Source of the DNA: Pseudodesulfovibrio sp.
Lineage (GTDB): Bacteria; Desulfobacterota; Desulfovibrionia; Desulfovibrionales; Desulfovibrionaceae
Direction of reading: 5' to 3'
Length of the DNA stretch: 64,000 nt
Assembly (NCBI RefSeq): GCF_028692895.1
Contig: NZ_JAQUWN010000007.1
Span: 1-64,000 of the forward strand
The stretch's first letter is position 1, and each line of letters starts with the position of its first letter. The position numbers and the translations under genes are program-made. Positions 23,889 to 36,700 of this stretch are shown here, piece by piece. The notes beneath the pieces are model-generated. The model saw nothing but the letters and a program-made list of their open reading frames with translations. It was not told the origin of the DNA and ran no database searches.

Positions 23889-24506
23889 ATGAACGGAAAC
23901 AACCGGGAAACCGAACGCAAGAAGATCCGGGCGGACCGCCTCAACATCGGGGCGTGCATCTATACCCCGCAGGTGCCCAAGCGCGGCCTGCCGGAATACG
24001 TGGCTCCCTCCCGGGCCGAAGCGCCCGTGGCCGCCGGGGGCGAGTGCATCGCCTCGCGCGCCGTACTGCCGCTGGGCCCCTCCGGCGGGGACTGGGAGTC
24101 CCTGGTCCGCACCGCCCTGGGCAGGGGCGGGGATGGGGACGCGGACACCCGGCTCGACGCCCTGATCCAAGCCATCGCCGAGAACGGGCAGGACGCGGAG
24201 CCGCTCCTGCGCGTCCTGCGAGAGAAGGGGGCCAGCGACCCTCGCCTCTCCGGAGTGGCCGACGCCCTCCAGGCCCGCCTGGGTTGCACGGCCGAGATTC
24301 CCTGCGTCGCCGCCCTGGCCCCGCGCGAGCGGGAGGTGCTGGAGCTGGCGGCCAGGGGCGAGAGCAACGCGGACATCGCGCGCGGCCTGAACCTGCGGAC
24401 CATCACCGTGGCCAAGGCCCTGTCCCGCGCCTATCGCAAGCTGGACGCCAGGAACCGCACCGACGCGGTGCACAAGTGGATGCTCCTGCGCGGCCCGGAA
24501 CGCTGA
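23889..24506 (+). CDS. LuxR-type helix-turn-helix regulator, small
   Basis: A 205-residue protein. The last 60 residues are a LuxR/GerE DNA-binding domain (LAPREREVLELAARG, then NADIARGLNLRTITVAKALSRAYRKL). The first 140 residues match no receiver or autoinducer domain that I recognise and are rich in Gly, Ala and charged residues. AGGAG lies before the ATG. It is the last gene of the secretion operon and directly precedes the giant gene, so it is a good candidate for its regulator. Confidence 0.82.
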   Translation: MNGNNRETERKKIRADRLNIGACIYTPQVPKRGLPEYVAPSRAEAPVAAGGECIASRAVLPLGPSGGDWESLVRTALGRGGDGDADTRLDALIQAIAENGQDAEPLLRVLREKGASDPRLSGVADALQARLGCTAEIPCVAALAPREREVLELAARGESNADIARGLNLRTITVAKALSRAYRKLDARNRTDAVHKWMLLRGPER

Positions 24507-24791
24507 CCCGCCCCCCCCTGGCCGGGGGGCGGCCGCCCGCCCCGTTTGCCGCCCGTTTTTTCCCGTCCCGTCCCGCCCCCTTTCCCCAGTGAGAAAAAAC
24601 GCAACTATTTTTTGATAAAAATCCTGTTATGTCGGGATGATGTGACCAATGTATACGTTCGTATATCTTGATTCGCGGACCGTTTTCCCGCCTATTGTCG
24701 CCTAGTATTCCAAAATAGCGATCGATCACCCGGAACCGCAGCCGCGCGGACCCCCCCGCCGGCGCGTTACCCGACAGAGTTGGAGACCGTC
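24507..24791 (+). promoter_or_regulatory. AT-rich promoter region of the giant gene with a small palindrome
   Basis: After a GC-rich, hairpin-forming tail (GGGCGGCCGCCC and more) that may terminate the LuxR gene, composition drops sharply between about 24595 and 24730. This is the only AT-rich interval in the 34-kb cluster apart from the leader at 14.5 kb. TATACG-TT-CGTATA at 24652-24665 is a perfect inverted repeat and a possible operator, for example for the adjacent LuxR-type protein. TTGATA at about 24612 could be a -35, but no matching -10 at standard spacing is convincing. Confidence 0.5.
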
Positions 24792-27700
24792 ATGTCCGCC
24801 ATTCGCAAGTTGTTCAGGAAGAGCTCCCAGGTCATCACCGATTCCGGCGTCAGCACCTGTTATTCCGCGCCCCAGGCTCGCCAGAACCGGATTCCTTCCT
24901 ATTTCGAGCAGTTGGAGCCGCGCCAGCTCCTCTCCGGCACCCAGGTGGACGCCGCCGAGAACCTGGCCGGCGCCCCGGTGGTGGCGGAGTCGTTCTCGTC
25001 CGCCGCGTCGAACCCGCTCGGCTCCGTCTCCGACCTCGCCGATCTCCTGAAGCAGGCGGCCCTGCCCGATTTCTCGGACATCACCAGCGCCATCCGGAAC
25101 GTGCCCGGCCTGGAGAATCTGGACCTGGACAACCTCGATCTCTCGGCCATCGGCCAGGAGATCAGCGACGCCCTGCCCAGGGGCGGGTTCTTCGAGGGTT
25201 CGCTGGACGGCGACCACGACCTGGCCAACAGCGCGGGCCTCTGGGTCTCGCTGTGGAGCGAGAACGTCACGGTCTCCGGCTCGTTCCATTCCGACACCGG
25301 CTTCGACTACAACGCGGTGGCCATCATGGCCTCGGGCAACGTCACCCTCCAGGACGTGAGCTTCTCGGGCGTCGAGTACATCACCATCCGGGCCGCGTCC
25401 GTGACCTTCGACTCCGGCACATCCCTGACCCTGAACGGCGGCGAACTGACCATCTCTGCCATGGACTACGCCAACTTCACCTCGGGCTCCACGGTGACGG
25501 GCGACGGCCAGGGCGACCTGACCGTGACCGCCTCCAACTCCATCACGGTCTCGGCCGGGGCGGACCTCGACGGGCTGAACAACCTGACCCTGAGCGCGTC
25601 CTCCATCGACATCGGCGAGGCGGGCGCGGGCGCCACCACCATCGACGTGGGCGGCGACTTCAAGGCCGAGGCCACGGTGAACGCGCACCTGAACACGCTC
25701 TTCAGTTGCCTGCCCATCAAGATCGCCTCGGGCTCGGCCCATGTCAGCGTGGCCGACGCCGTCATCAACGCGAAAAGCGTGACCATCACGGCCACGGCCA
25801 CCACCGAGACCACCAAGCAGCTCCCCTCCCTGGGCGAACTGACCGACAACCAGTACCTCTCCCTGGTGGACACCTTCCTGACCACGTCGGCGGCCGACCT
25901 GTTCAAGACCTACCTGGGCATCGACATCAAGCAGGTCCAGGACCCGCTGACCTCGGTCTCGTCCCTCAGCTTCCTGCCCGCCGGGCTGGGCACGGCCAAC
26001 TCGTATCTCGACACCCTCTCCAGCCCGCTCTCCGACACCCTGAACGAGCTGTACCAGAGCCTGGAGATCAGCGCCCCGGTGCTCATCACCTACGGCTCGG
26101 CCACGGCCGACGTGGTCATCGAGGGCGACACCTCCATCACCGCCACCGGGGACGTAACCATCACCGCCTCCAGCTCGGTCTCCAACTCCCAGACCAAGGA
26201 CGCGAAGCTGTTCGGCTTCGTCCTGGCCATCAACAAGGCCAACGCCTCGGTCACGGTGCAGGGGAACACGGCCATCGACGCGGGCGGCGACGCCGTTGTC
26301 GGGGCCACCAGCAAGAACACCAACTCGGTCACCCTGACCAGCACCTACGACGCGGCCACGGCCAACCAGGCGTCCAGGATATTCGCCTCCAAGACGAGCC
26401 CCGCCACCAAGACCACCACCAAGGCCACGGCCAAGAAGAACACCTACGCCATGGCCATCGCCATCGGCGTCAACGAGGCCCAGGCCTCGGTCCTCATCGG
26501 CGAGAACGTGACCATCGACGCGGGGCGCGACATCGTCGTCACCAGCAAGACCACCGAGTCCCTGACCCTCTCCGCCCTGGCCAACGCCACCTCGGCGGGC
26601 AACCTGGCCATCGGCCTGGCCCTCAATTTCGGCGGGGCCAAGAGCTACGCCACCATCAACGGCGAGCTCACCGCCCAAGGCTCGATCAAGGGGACCTCGG
26701 ACGTGGAGTCCAAGGTCAATACGACCAGCACCACCAACATCCCCTCGGCCGTGGGCGCGGCCGCCCCGGTCGCCCCGCCGCAGGAGGAGACCCAGGACAT
26801 GGTCTCCAAGGTCAAGGGCGTGTCCAGCCAGGTCAGCTCCAAGCTGACGAACTTCATCCTGGCCGCGCTGCCCACCAGCTTCGCCACCGCCAAGCTCCAG
26901 GAAGCCAAGATGGGGCTCGGCATCGCCCTCGGGTTCGCCCTGCACGACGCCGAGGCCAAGACCACGGTGGGCGGAACCGCGACCATCACCGCCCTCGGCA
27001 AGGTCGAGTCCGGCCCGGTCACGGAAGGGCGCGGCGCGGTCGTCCTCGACTCGGTGTCCAACACCACGCCGGTGCTCAAGGTCAGCGCGTCGTCCATCGC
27101 CGACCCGGTCAGCCAGTCCGCCACCCAGTCGCCCACCACCTCGACCACCAACCCCCCGGCCGCCACCACGACCCCGGCCACGACCCCGGCCACGGTGGCG
27201 GGGGTCACGGGGGTCGGCGTCGTCACCACCACGGCGGACCACAATTTCCAGACCGGCGACCAGGTCGTCTACCACAGCTCCGACCCGGCCAAGGCCATCG
27301 CCGGGCTGGTGGACGGCCAGGCCTACACCGTCACCGTGTACAACGGCGAGACCAAGCAGTTCGTGCTCCGCTCGGCGGACGGGGCGACGGTCCTCCACTT
27401 CCGCAACCTCTCGTCCACGGACTGGGCGTCGGCCACCCACACCTTCACCAAGGTGGCCGCGACCCAGGACAACGGCGTGATCTCGGTCACGGCGGACGCC
27501 GCCGAGGTCAAGGCCGCCAACCTGGTGAACGGCGGGGTGACCTGCGCCGGGCACAACTTCAAGATCGGCGACGTGGTCACCTACACCTCGGCCGGCGCGG
27601 CCGCCGGGCTGGCCAGCGGCACGAAGTACAAGGTCTTCGCGGCGACCGCTGACACCTTCACCCTGGCCGACATGACGGGCAAGAAGATCACCGTCGGCGC

Positions 27701-30700
27701 GGCCGCGGCGGGCTCGCAGCATACCTTCACCCGCTACGTGGAGCCGGTCGCCGGCGCGGCGTTGACGGTGACCAAGGCCGACATCGGCATGGGCCAGGTC
27801 AACGTGGCCAACACCTTCGCCGTGGGCGACATCCTGACCTACACCAGCTCCGACCCGGCGGACGCCGTTTCCGGCCTGACCAGCGGCCAGAAGTACACCG
27901 TGGCGGCCCGCGGCGCGTCCTTCTTCACCCTCAAGGGCGCGGACGGCAAGGTCATCACCCTGGCGCAGAACGCCGACGCGGCCACGGTCCACACCTTCAC
28001 CCGCACGGCTCCGGCCACCACCGGGGCCACGGTGATCGTCAACGGCTCCAAGATCGAGGGCGGCAACAAGTTCACGGCCGCCTCCATCCCGTTCAAGGTC
28101 AACGACAAGGTCACCTATTCCGTGGCCGCGGGCGGCACGGCCCTGACCGGCATGACGGTGGGCCAGGCCTACACGGTCAAGGCCGTGGGCCAGGGCTATT
28201 TCCAACTGGCCGACAGCAACGGGAACCTGGTCAACGTCTCCACCGCCGGCGCGGCGGCGACCACGGACCACATCTTCACCCGGGCCGCCAGCCCGGCCTC
28301 GCGTCTGGAAAAGGGCGTCAGCATCGCGGCGGGCGTCACCGTGTTCACCAACACGGCCTCCACCACCGTGGCCAGCGGCGCGCGCATCGTGCACAACACC
28401 CTGGTCGAGATCACCTCGGACGCCAACTACAAGGTCCCCACCAGCTCGCGCACCCTGCTGGCCAACTCCGGGGCCATGACCAAGGTCTCGGGCGCGGTCT
28501 CCCAGGTGCCCGTCGACTTTCTCCAGGAGGCCGTCGGCTCCGTGAAGGAGCTGGCCTCGTCCATCGACGACGCCTACCTCGACGCCCAGCAGTCCCTCGG
28601 CTCCCTCTTCGGCGTTGACGCCATCAACTTCCAGAACACTGACTCGGCCTTCTTCATGCCCAACTCCTACGTGTATGCGGTGACCCAGGGGGCCAAGACG
28701 AGCTCCACGGCCGCGAGCTTCGCGTACATCGGGCAGGACAACACCTCCACGGCCGTGGTGGACGACGGCGTGTCCATCGTCCGCACCGGCGGCGTCACCG
28801 ACGCGGCGGTGAACACCGCTTCCGGCACGGTGCGCCTTAACGGCGACTATAACGGGTACAGCGGCTACGTGACCTACGAGGCTGGCAACGCCAGCACGGA
28901 CCTGGCCGGGCTCGACTCCGGCGCGACCTACTGGGGCGTGGTGGACGCGGGCGGCAACCTGAGCCTGTACGCCGACCAGGGCGGCTCGCGGATAACCGTG
29001 GGCAAGAGCGGCGACGCGGCCGTGGCGCACTATTTCCTCTTCCAGCAGCAGCCCGCGGGCGGCGGGACGGCGGCGGCCATCGAGGCCGACCTCACCGAGG
29101 AGACGTCCACCATCCTGCGGCTCAACGACGCCCACGGCTTCTCCACCGGCGACGTGGTCACCGTGGGCGACGGCCTCGGCCTGGACGCCGACGCCCTGTA
29201 CATGGTCTTCGTCCAGGGCGACACCGAGCTCGCGTTCAAGAAGATCACGGGCGGCCAGGTGGAGGCCGGTTTCGCCACCCTGGCCCCGACCGCGCGGGAC
29301 AGCTACGCCATCACCCTGGCCACGGACGGAGAGCGCACCGACGCGGGCCTGTCCGTGACCATGACCACCGCCGACTACCAGGCGGCCAACGCGGAGACGC
29401 ACAATCCCTTCGCGGGTTTCGCCAGCGGCGACGTCGTCACCTACGAGGCCGCCGACCCGGCGTCCGCCCTGACCGGCCTGACCTCGGGCCGGACCTACAC
29501 CCTGATCCTGACCTCCCGGTCCACCTTCGCCCTCAAGAGCGGCGACACCCTGGTCTCCTTCGGCATGAACGACCTGGCTGCCGCGACCACCCACAGCTTC
29601 GGCAAGGCCGGGGCCACGGCCGTCCTGGACGGCGGCGAACTGACGGTCTCCACCTCCAGCGGCGTTTCCGTGGGCACGGCCGCCACGGGCGGGCGGACCG
29701 TCACCCTGGCGGCCGAGGCGGGCTACGCCTTCCGCAGCGGCGACATCCTGACCTACACCTGCTCGGGCGAGGCCATCGACGGCCTGGAGAACGGCAAGGA
29801 ATACGTGGTGGAGGAGGTCTCCGCCGGGACCCTGGCCCTCTACGCCTACGAGAACGGCGAGGCCACGGGCGACGCCGTCTCCGTGGACTACCGCTGCGCA
29901 GGGCTCGACGGATCGGCCACCCACACCTTCACCCTGACCGAGGGCAACGCCAACGCGCCCCTGGCCATCGAAGCCGACTCCCAGGTCTCGGACGGGAACG
30001 CGCTCCACATCGGCGCGAACGACTTTCAGACCGGCGACGCCGTGGAGCTGGCGGGCCTGGCCCTGGACGCCGACGGCGGGGCCATGCTCAACGCGGACGG
30101 CACGCCCATGTACAACGCGGTGGGCGTCTTCACCCTGGTCCGCCTCTCGGACAGCAGCGTGAAGCTCCTCGACGCCCAGGGCAACGCCTACGCCGTGCCC
30201 ACGGGCGAGAGCTCGGGCCTGGACGACTACCGGCTGACCCGTGTCTCCTCCGGCTCCCCCATGGCGGCTGACACCGACCATGGCGGGGTCCTGACCGTCC
30301 TTTCCGACACCTTCGAGACGGGCGACGCCGTGGTCTACCGGGCCGTGGACGGCCAGGCCGCCATGGGCCTGGTCAGCGGGGCGACCTATTACGTTTCGGG
30401 CGTCATGGACAACGGCGACGGCACGTCCGCCATCGCCCTTTCCGCCTCCAGGGGCGGCCCGGCCATTTCCGTGGCCCTGACCGACGCCGCGCACCTGCTG
30501 ACCCTGGCCTCCGCCCGGACCTACGCGGCCCAGGCCGACGGCAGCGGCGGGGTGGCGGCCGACACGACCACCGGCATTTACGACGGCATGGCCGTGACCG
30601 TGGACGCGCCGGTCACCGTGCGCCTTTCCGACGGCTCCGAGGAAGTCCTGGCGCGCGGCTCCGTGCTCTACGCGAGCGTGGACGGCAACGGCTCGGTCCG

Positions 30701-33700
30701 CCTGGCGGGCAGCGAGGAGGACTACCTGGCCGGAGCCTGCCTCTACGTCACCGGTTTTTCCGGCGCCCTGGCCCAGGTGGGCGCGACCCAGACCTTCAAC
30801 CAGAATACCGTCACCCTCGGGGCCTACGTCTTCGAGACCGCCGGGGCCCACGACCTGATCGACGGCAGCGTGGTCACCATCGAGCGCGCCGACGGCTCGG
30901 TGGAGTGCTACACCGTCACCACCTACGGCGAGAAGGCCTTCACCCTCACGGACCTGGAGACCGGGCTGCGGGCCGACCGCGCCTACGTCTTCGACGGCGA
31001 AGCCGCCATCTCCCTGAGCCGGCCGGTGGAGTCCATCACCTTCGCGGCCGACAACATGGTGGACAACCCGGTCTACGTGACCGAGGCGGGCCACGGGTTC
31101 GTCACCGGCCAGGCCCTGGAATACAAGGACAAGGACACCGGGGAAACGACCACCTGCTACGTCATCGCGCGCGACGCGGACACCTTCTACCTGGCCGACT
31201 CCCTGGAGGACGCCTACGCGGGCGACGCCCGGACCGAAGCCATCTCCGCGTCCGGCGGCACGCTGCAGAAGACGGCGCAGCGGTACGGCATCTTCATCCA
31301 GGCCACCAGCTCGGACAAGACCGTGAACCTGACGGGCAAGATGGGCACCGGCAAGGGGGCCATCCGCACCACCACGGCCACGGCGAGCAAGAAGGCCGCC
31401 TTCTCCAGCGACAAGATCACCCAGGCCGTGAAGAGCAAAATCTCCCCGCAGCGCAGCCCGGACTCCGGCTCGGGCGCTGGCGGCTCGCTCCAGATCCTCA
31501 ACCTGGACAGCACCACCACGGCCCGCCTCGGCACCGCGGCCAACACGGCCGATACCCTGGTCATGGGCCACGGCCTGTCCATCACCGCCGACTCGGACAA
31601 CGGGGTCATCGCCATCGTCCAGGCCGGGTCGAGCGGCCAGCTCGACGCCATCTCCGGCACCGGGAGCGTGCTCCTGCTCGACAACGTCACCACGGCCGCC
31701 CTTGGCGTGGGCTCGGGCCGCGTCGCCCTGGGCGACGCCCTGGGCGCGGACGGGGTGAACAGCCTGCTCGTCCGGGCCACGGACAACACCATCTACACCC
31801 AGCTCTCCGCCGCCATATCCTCGGGCCAGAGCGCCATCGGCGGCACGGTCTTCGTGGACGTGGTGAACCGCTCCACCACCGCCACCATCGACGGGTCCGC
31901 CGACCTCTCGGGCCGCGTCCTGGTCCTGGGCTCGGCCGAGGTCAACGCCCTGAACACCGGGCGCGGCGTGTCCGTGCTCATCGGCGGCAGCCACGCCTCG
32001 CCCGCCCAGCAGCAGGCCTCCACCGCCACGACCTCGACCCAGACGTCCGGCACCACCTCCGGCCAGTCCGGCGCGACCTCGCCCCTGGCGGGCCTCCAGA
32101 CGGTCCAGTCCACGGTCCAGAACGTGCTGCCTCAGGGCACGGACGACGACTCGGCCCTGACCGAGGAGGAAAAGCAGAAGCGCGACGCGCAGAAGCAGGG
32201 CGGCAACTACCTGAGCCTGCTCACCGGCAGCGCGGACAAGGCGGCCTCCATCGGCACCGCCCTGGACTCCGGCCTGACCCAGGCCAACACCAACGTCAAC
32301 GGCCTGACCCAGGGCACCAGCGAGAGCGGCCAGACCCAGCCGGCCCAGCAGAGCGACGCCCCGGCGGTCAGCGAGGCCTACACGGGCGAGATCTTCGTGG
32401 GCTATTCCTCCGAGGAGACCAAGGCCATGGTCCGCAACCTCTCCAGCCTGGTGGTGGCGGGGTTTGTGGCCAAGGCCCTGGACGACACCAAGCAGATCAC
32501 GGTGGCCGGGGCATTCTCGGTGACCACGAAGAGCAAGACCAAGTCCACCGACGCGCGCGGCAAGGCGACCTTCGCCGAGAACGAGAGCTCCAGCTCATCC
32601 AAGGCGGGCGCGGGCAGCGTGGTGGTCTCGGTCACCGACCGCGACACCGAGGCGCGCGTGGACCACGTGGCCACCCTGCGGGCCACGGACGGCGACGTGG
32701 ACGTGAGCGCCACGGACGACGGCTTCGCCCTGGTGGCGGCCGCAGGCCTGGCGGGCAGCACCACGGGCTCGGGCTACGGCGGCACGCTGCTGGTCAACGC
32801 CCGCCTCTCGGACGTCACGGCCTGCGTGGCCGACTGCGACCTCACGGTGGAGCAGGGCGCGCTCTCGGTTTCGGCCCTCAAGGACGTGACCATGATAACG
32901 GTGGCCGGCGGCGGCGGGTTCGGCGACGCCAAGGGCGTGGGCCTCTCCCTGGGCGTGAACGTCCTCGCCGGCGACGCCACGGCCTACATCAACCACGGCG
33001 TCATCTCCGTCTCCGATTCCGTGTCCGTCACCGCCATGAGCGGCGCGGGCACGGACAGAAACGGCATCGACATCGACGACGACAATCCCGAGGCGTCCGT
33101 CTCGGGCATCGACTCCATCGACGGCGGGTACAACCTCATCGCCATCGGGGCCAGCGCGGGCATCGGCCTGAGCGGCAGCTCCCTGGCCGGAACCCTGGTG
33201 ACGAACATCGTCAGCAGCGAGACCTCGGCCTACATCGGCGACGCGGCCAAGCCGACCACGATCCTGGCCGACGGCTCCGTTTCCGTGCTGGCGGCAGACA
33301 AGTTCGGCATCCTGTCCATCGGCGGCTCCCTCGGCCTCTCGGGCAAGGCCAAGGCGGACCCGGCCAACAGCGGGAACACCACGGCCCGGAAGTCCACCTC
33401 CGTGGGCGCGGTCCTGGCCGTCAACGTCATCCACTCCACCGGCGCGGCCTACGCCCGCAACCTCACCGTGGGCAAGCGGACGGCGGGCCCGGGCCCTGAC
33501 GTCTCGGTGACCTCGCTCTCCAGCCAGCAGATCCTCGCCATAGCCGGGGCGGCCGCGGCTGCTCAGGGCGACGCCGTGGCCGTGACCCTGGCCGTCAACG
33601 TCATTTCGGCGGGCGCGGCCGCGTCCGTGGCCGACGCGGACATCACCGGCCGGACCCTGGCCGTGCGCGCGGGCAACGAGTCCACCATCCTGTCCATCGC

Positions 33701-36700
33701 GGGCGGGATCGGGCTCTCCACCGGCAACAACAAGGCGGCGGCCATCGCGGCCAACGTCATCGCCGGGGCGGACATCCCGGCCCTGGGCCCGGACTCGGAC
33801 ACGGCGGACATCAAGGCCGCCCGGGGCGCCGGCGCCGGCAACCTGGACGTCACGGCCTCGGTCTCCGGCTCGTCCATCAATCTTTCGGGCGACGTGGACG
33901 ACTGCATGCGGGTCCTGGCCGAGACCTCCAGCTCCATCCTTTCCATTGCGGCGGGCATCAGCGTCTCCACCGGTTCGGAGACGGACGCGTCCCAGAAGAC
34001 GAACCTGGCGGGCGCGGCGACCATCAACATCATCGCCCGCAACGTCTCGGCCACGGTGACGGACAGCGACATTCTGGCGGCGGGCAAGGTCAGCATCGTG
34101 GCCCGCGACTACATCATGAGCGGCGGTTCGCAGCAGGGCAGCCGCATCCTGTCCATCGCCGGGCAGGTGGGCGTGGGCCTGGGCGGCTCCCAGGCGGGCG
34201 CGGCCCTGGCCGTGAACGTCATCGCAAGCGACGTGAAGGCCGGGCTGACCGGCTCCGACCTGACCCAGACCGGCGTCAGCGGCGGGCTGGACGTCATGGC
34301 CGACTCCATCGCCCAGATCCTGAGCATCACCGGGTCCGTGGCCGTGTCCCTCAACTCCGGCGGGTCCGCCTCGGCCAAGAGCGTCTCCGTCGCGGTCAAC
34401 GTCATCGACAAGGACGTGGCCGCCACCATCGGCGGCGGCAAGACCGCCGCGGCCAAGACCGTCACCGGGCCGGTCACGGTCCGGGCCACCGACTCCTCGC
34501 AAATCCTCGGGATTTCGGCCACCGTGGCCTTCGCCATCGGTTCGGTGGACGCCTCCACCCTGGGCGGCGCCGTGGCCGTGAACGTGGTGAATTCGGACCA
34601 GACCGTCACCATCAGCGACGTCGTCCTGAACGCGGACGGGCTCTTCACCATCAGGGCCGAGGGCAGGAACAGCATCAGCGCCATCAACCTGGGTCTTTCC
34701 GGGACGAGCCTGACGGTCAACCCCAACATCATCGTCAACGACACGGCCGTGAACATCGTGCGCAGCAGCCTGAACGCCGGGGGCTTCGCCGTGCTGGCGC
34801 AGCAGGCCGCCGCCGGGTCCGCCGTGGCCCAGTCCTGGACCAGGAAGTACACGGACAACGACGCAACCCTGGACCAGTACCTCGACACAACGGACGTCGA
34901 CTTCAACACCAACATCCTGTCGCTGAACCTGAACGTGGCCGGGACCATGGGCGAGGGAAGCTCCGCCCTGGCCGGCGCCGTGGCCGTCAACGTCGTCACC
35001 TCCACGGCCAGGGCGGCCGTGGAGAGCTCCTCCCTGTACGCCTCGGGCGCGGACGGCCTCCACCTCTCGGCCGTGAACAGCGCCGTGATCCGGGCCGTGG
35101 CCATCGGCGCGGCCGTCAGCGTGGGGACCGGCTCGGCCATTTCCGGCGGCCTGGCCTCCAACACCATCACCGGCGGGGCCTACGCCACGGTCGCGGCCGG
35201 CACCCTCGCGGCCCCGCTGGGCGAGGTCTCCGTCTCCGCCCTGGACAATGCGGACATACTGGCCCTGGCCGTCAATGCGGCGGTCTCCACCGGCGGCAAG
35301 GCCGTGGGCCTCTATGCGAGCGTCAACGTCATCGCAGTGGATTCCATCGCCACCGTGTCCGGCAGCTACAACTCGTCCGGGACCTTCGTCTCCGGCGGCA
35401 ACTTCAGCGTCACCGCGCGCGACACCTCCTCCATCTGGGCCTTCACCGTGGCCGCGTCCGTGGGCACCGGCACGGCGGCCAGCCTGGCCAACAACACCAA
35501 CGTCATCGTCGGCACGGTGGAGGCGAGCATCACCTCGCTCCTGGACGGCGACGGCAACCTGGTCAGCGCGCTTCCCGCCATGCAGGTGGGCGGCGGCCTG
35601 ACCGTGGAGGCCTCCTCCTCCACCCAGATCGTCAACGTGGCCATCGGCGCGGCCGTGGGTATGGGCAGCGGCGCGGCCATCCAGGCCACGGCCAGCGAGA
35701 ACGTCATCACCCGCTCGGTCAACGCGGGCATCTCCGGGGTGGGCGACATCCTGGTGGGCGGCGACCTGGTGGTGCGCGGATTCGAGGCCCAGCCCGCCGC
35801 CATCGGCGATTGGCGGCTCAAGAGCTACGCGGCGAACACGGGCGTCGGCGACGTGAACACGTCCGTGTTCCAGGGCGCCAGCGACAACGACACCGGCGTG
35901 GGCGTGGCCGACGGCGGGCAGCACAGCGTTGACCCCAACGCCGCGCTCTTCAATCCCCAGAGCGGCATCTTCTCCCTGGTGGTCTCGGTGGCGGCCGCTG
36001 CCGGCGGCGGGGCCTCCGTTTCCGGCGCGCTGAACTTCAACTGGCTGGAGCGCGAGGTCAACGCCACGGTGCGCAACGTGGGGGCCATCAAGTTCACGGG
36101 CGGCGGGTCCATGACCGTGTCGGCCCAGTCCTCGGCCTCGGCCTTCGGCGGCGTGCTCTCCGTGGGCGCGGGCACCGGCTCGGCGGCAGTGGGCGCGGCG
36201 GCGGCCATCAACGTCCTGAACAACAAGACCCAGGCCATCCTGGCAGACTGCACCGTGGGCGGCTGGTCCGGCGGGGCGTGGAACGACGCCCGGCTGCGCA
36301 ACGTCACCGTGAAGGCCGACAACACCTCCGGGGCCATCGCCCTGGCCGTGGGCGTGGGCGCGACCGCGGGCTCGGCGGGCGTGGGCGCGTCCATGACGCT
36401 GAACCTGGGCCTGAGCGCGGGCAAGCCGGGCTTCACCTCCACCAGCGCGTCCGATCGCAACAGCCAGCTCTCCGGCGTCGCCGACCAGTACTATTCAGAC
36501 CTGCTGACCAACGGCTCCGGCTCCTACACCTCGGATTCCTCGGCCCTGGGCGGCGAATCGGCCGAGGCCGGGGTCCGGAACACCGACATCCACTCCAGCG
36601 GAGCGCTGGTGGTGGAGGCGCTCCAGAACAGCGCGTTCCTTTCCGTCGACCTGGCCGTGGGCGCGGGCTCCACGGCGGGCGTGGCCGGGGCCGTGGCCCT

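Noticed and set aside
19370..23959. A 1,529-codon minus-strand frame over the M50 and SecA-like genes
   Set aside because: Same GC-bias shadow; the plus strand carries intact catalytic motifs.
24726..31994. A 2,422-codon open frame on the minus strand opposite the giant gene, plus others of more than 1,000 codons
   Set aside because: They mirror the giant gene's strong third-position GC bias, which removes stops on the other strand. Their products are Gly/Arg/Val/His-rich with no domain, and the plus-strand frame has clear repeats and motifs.
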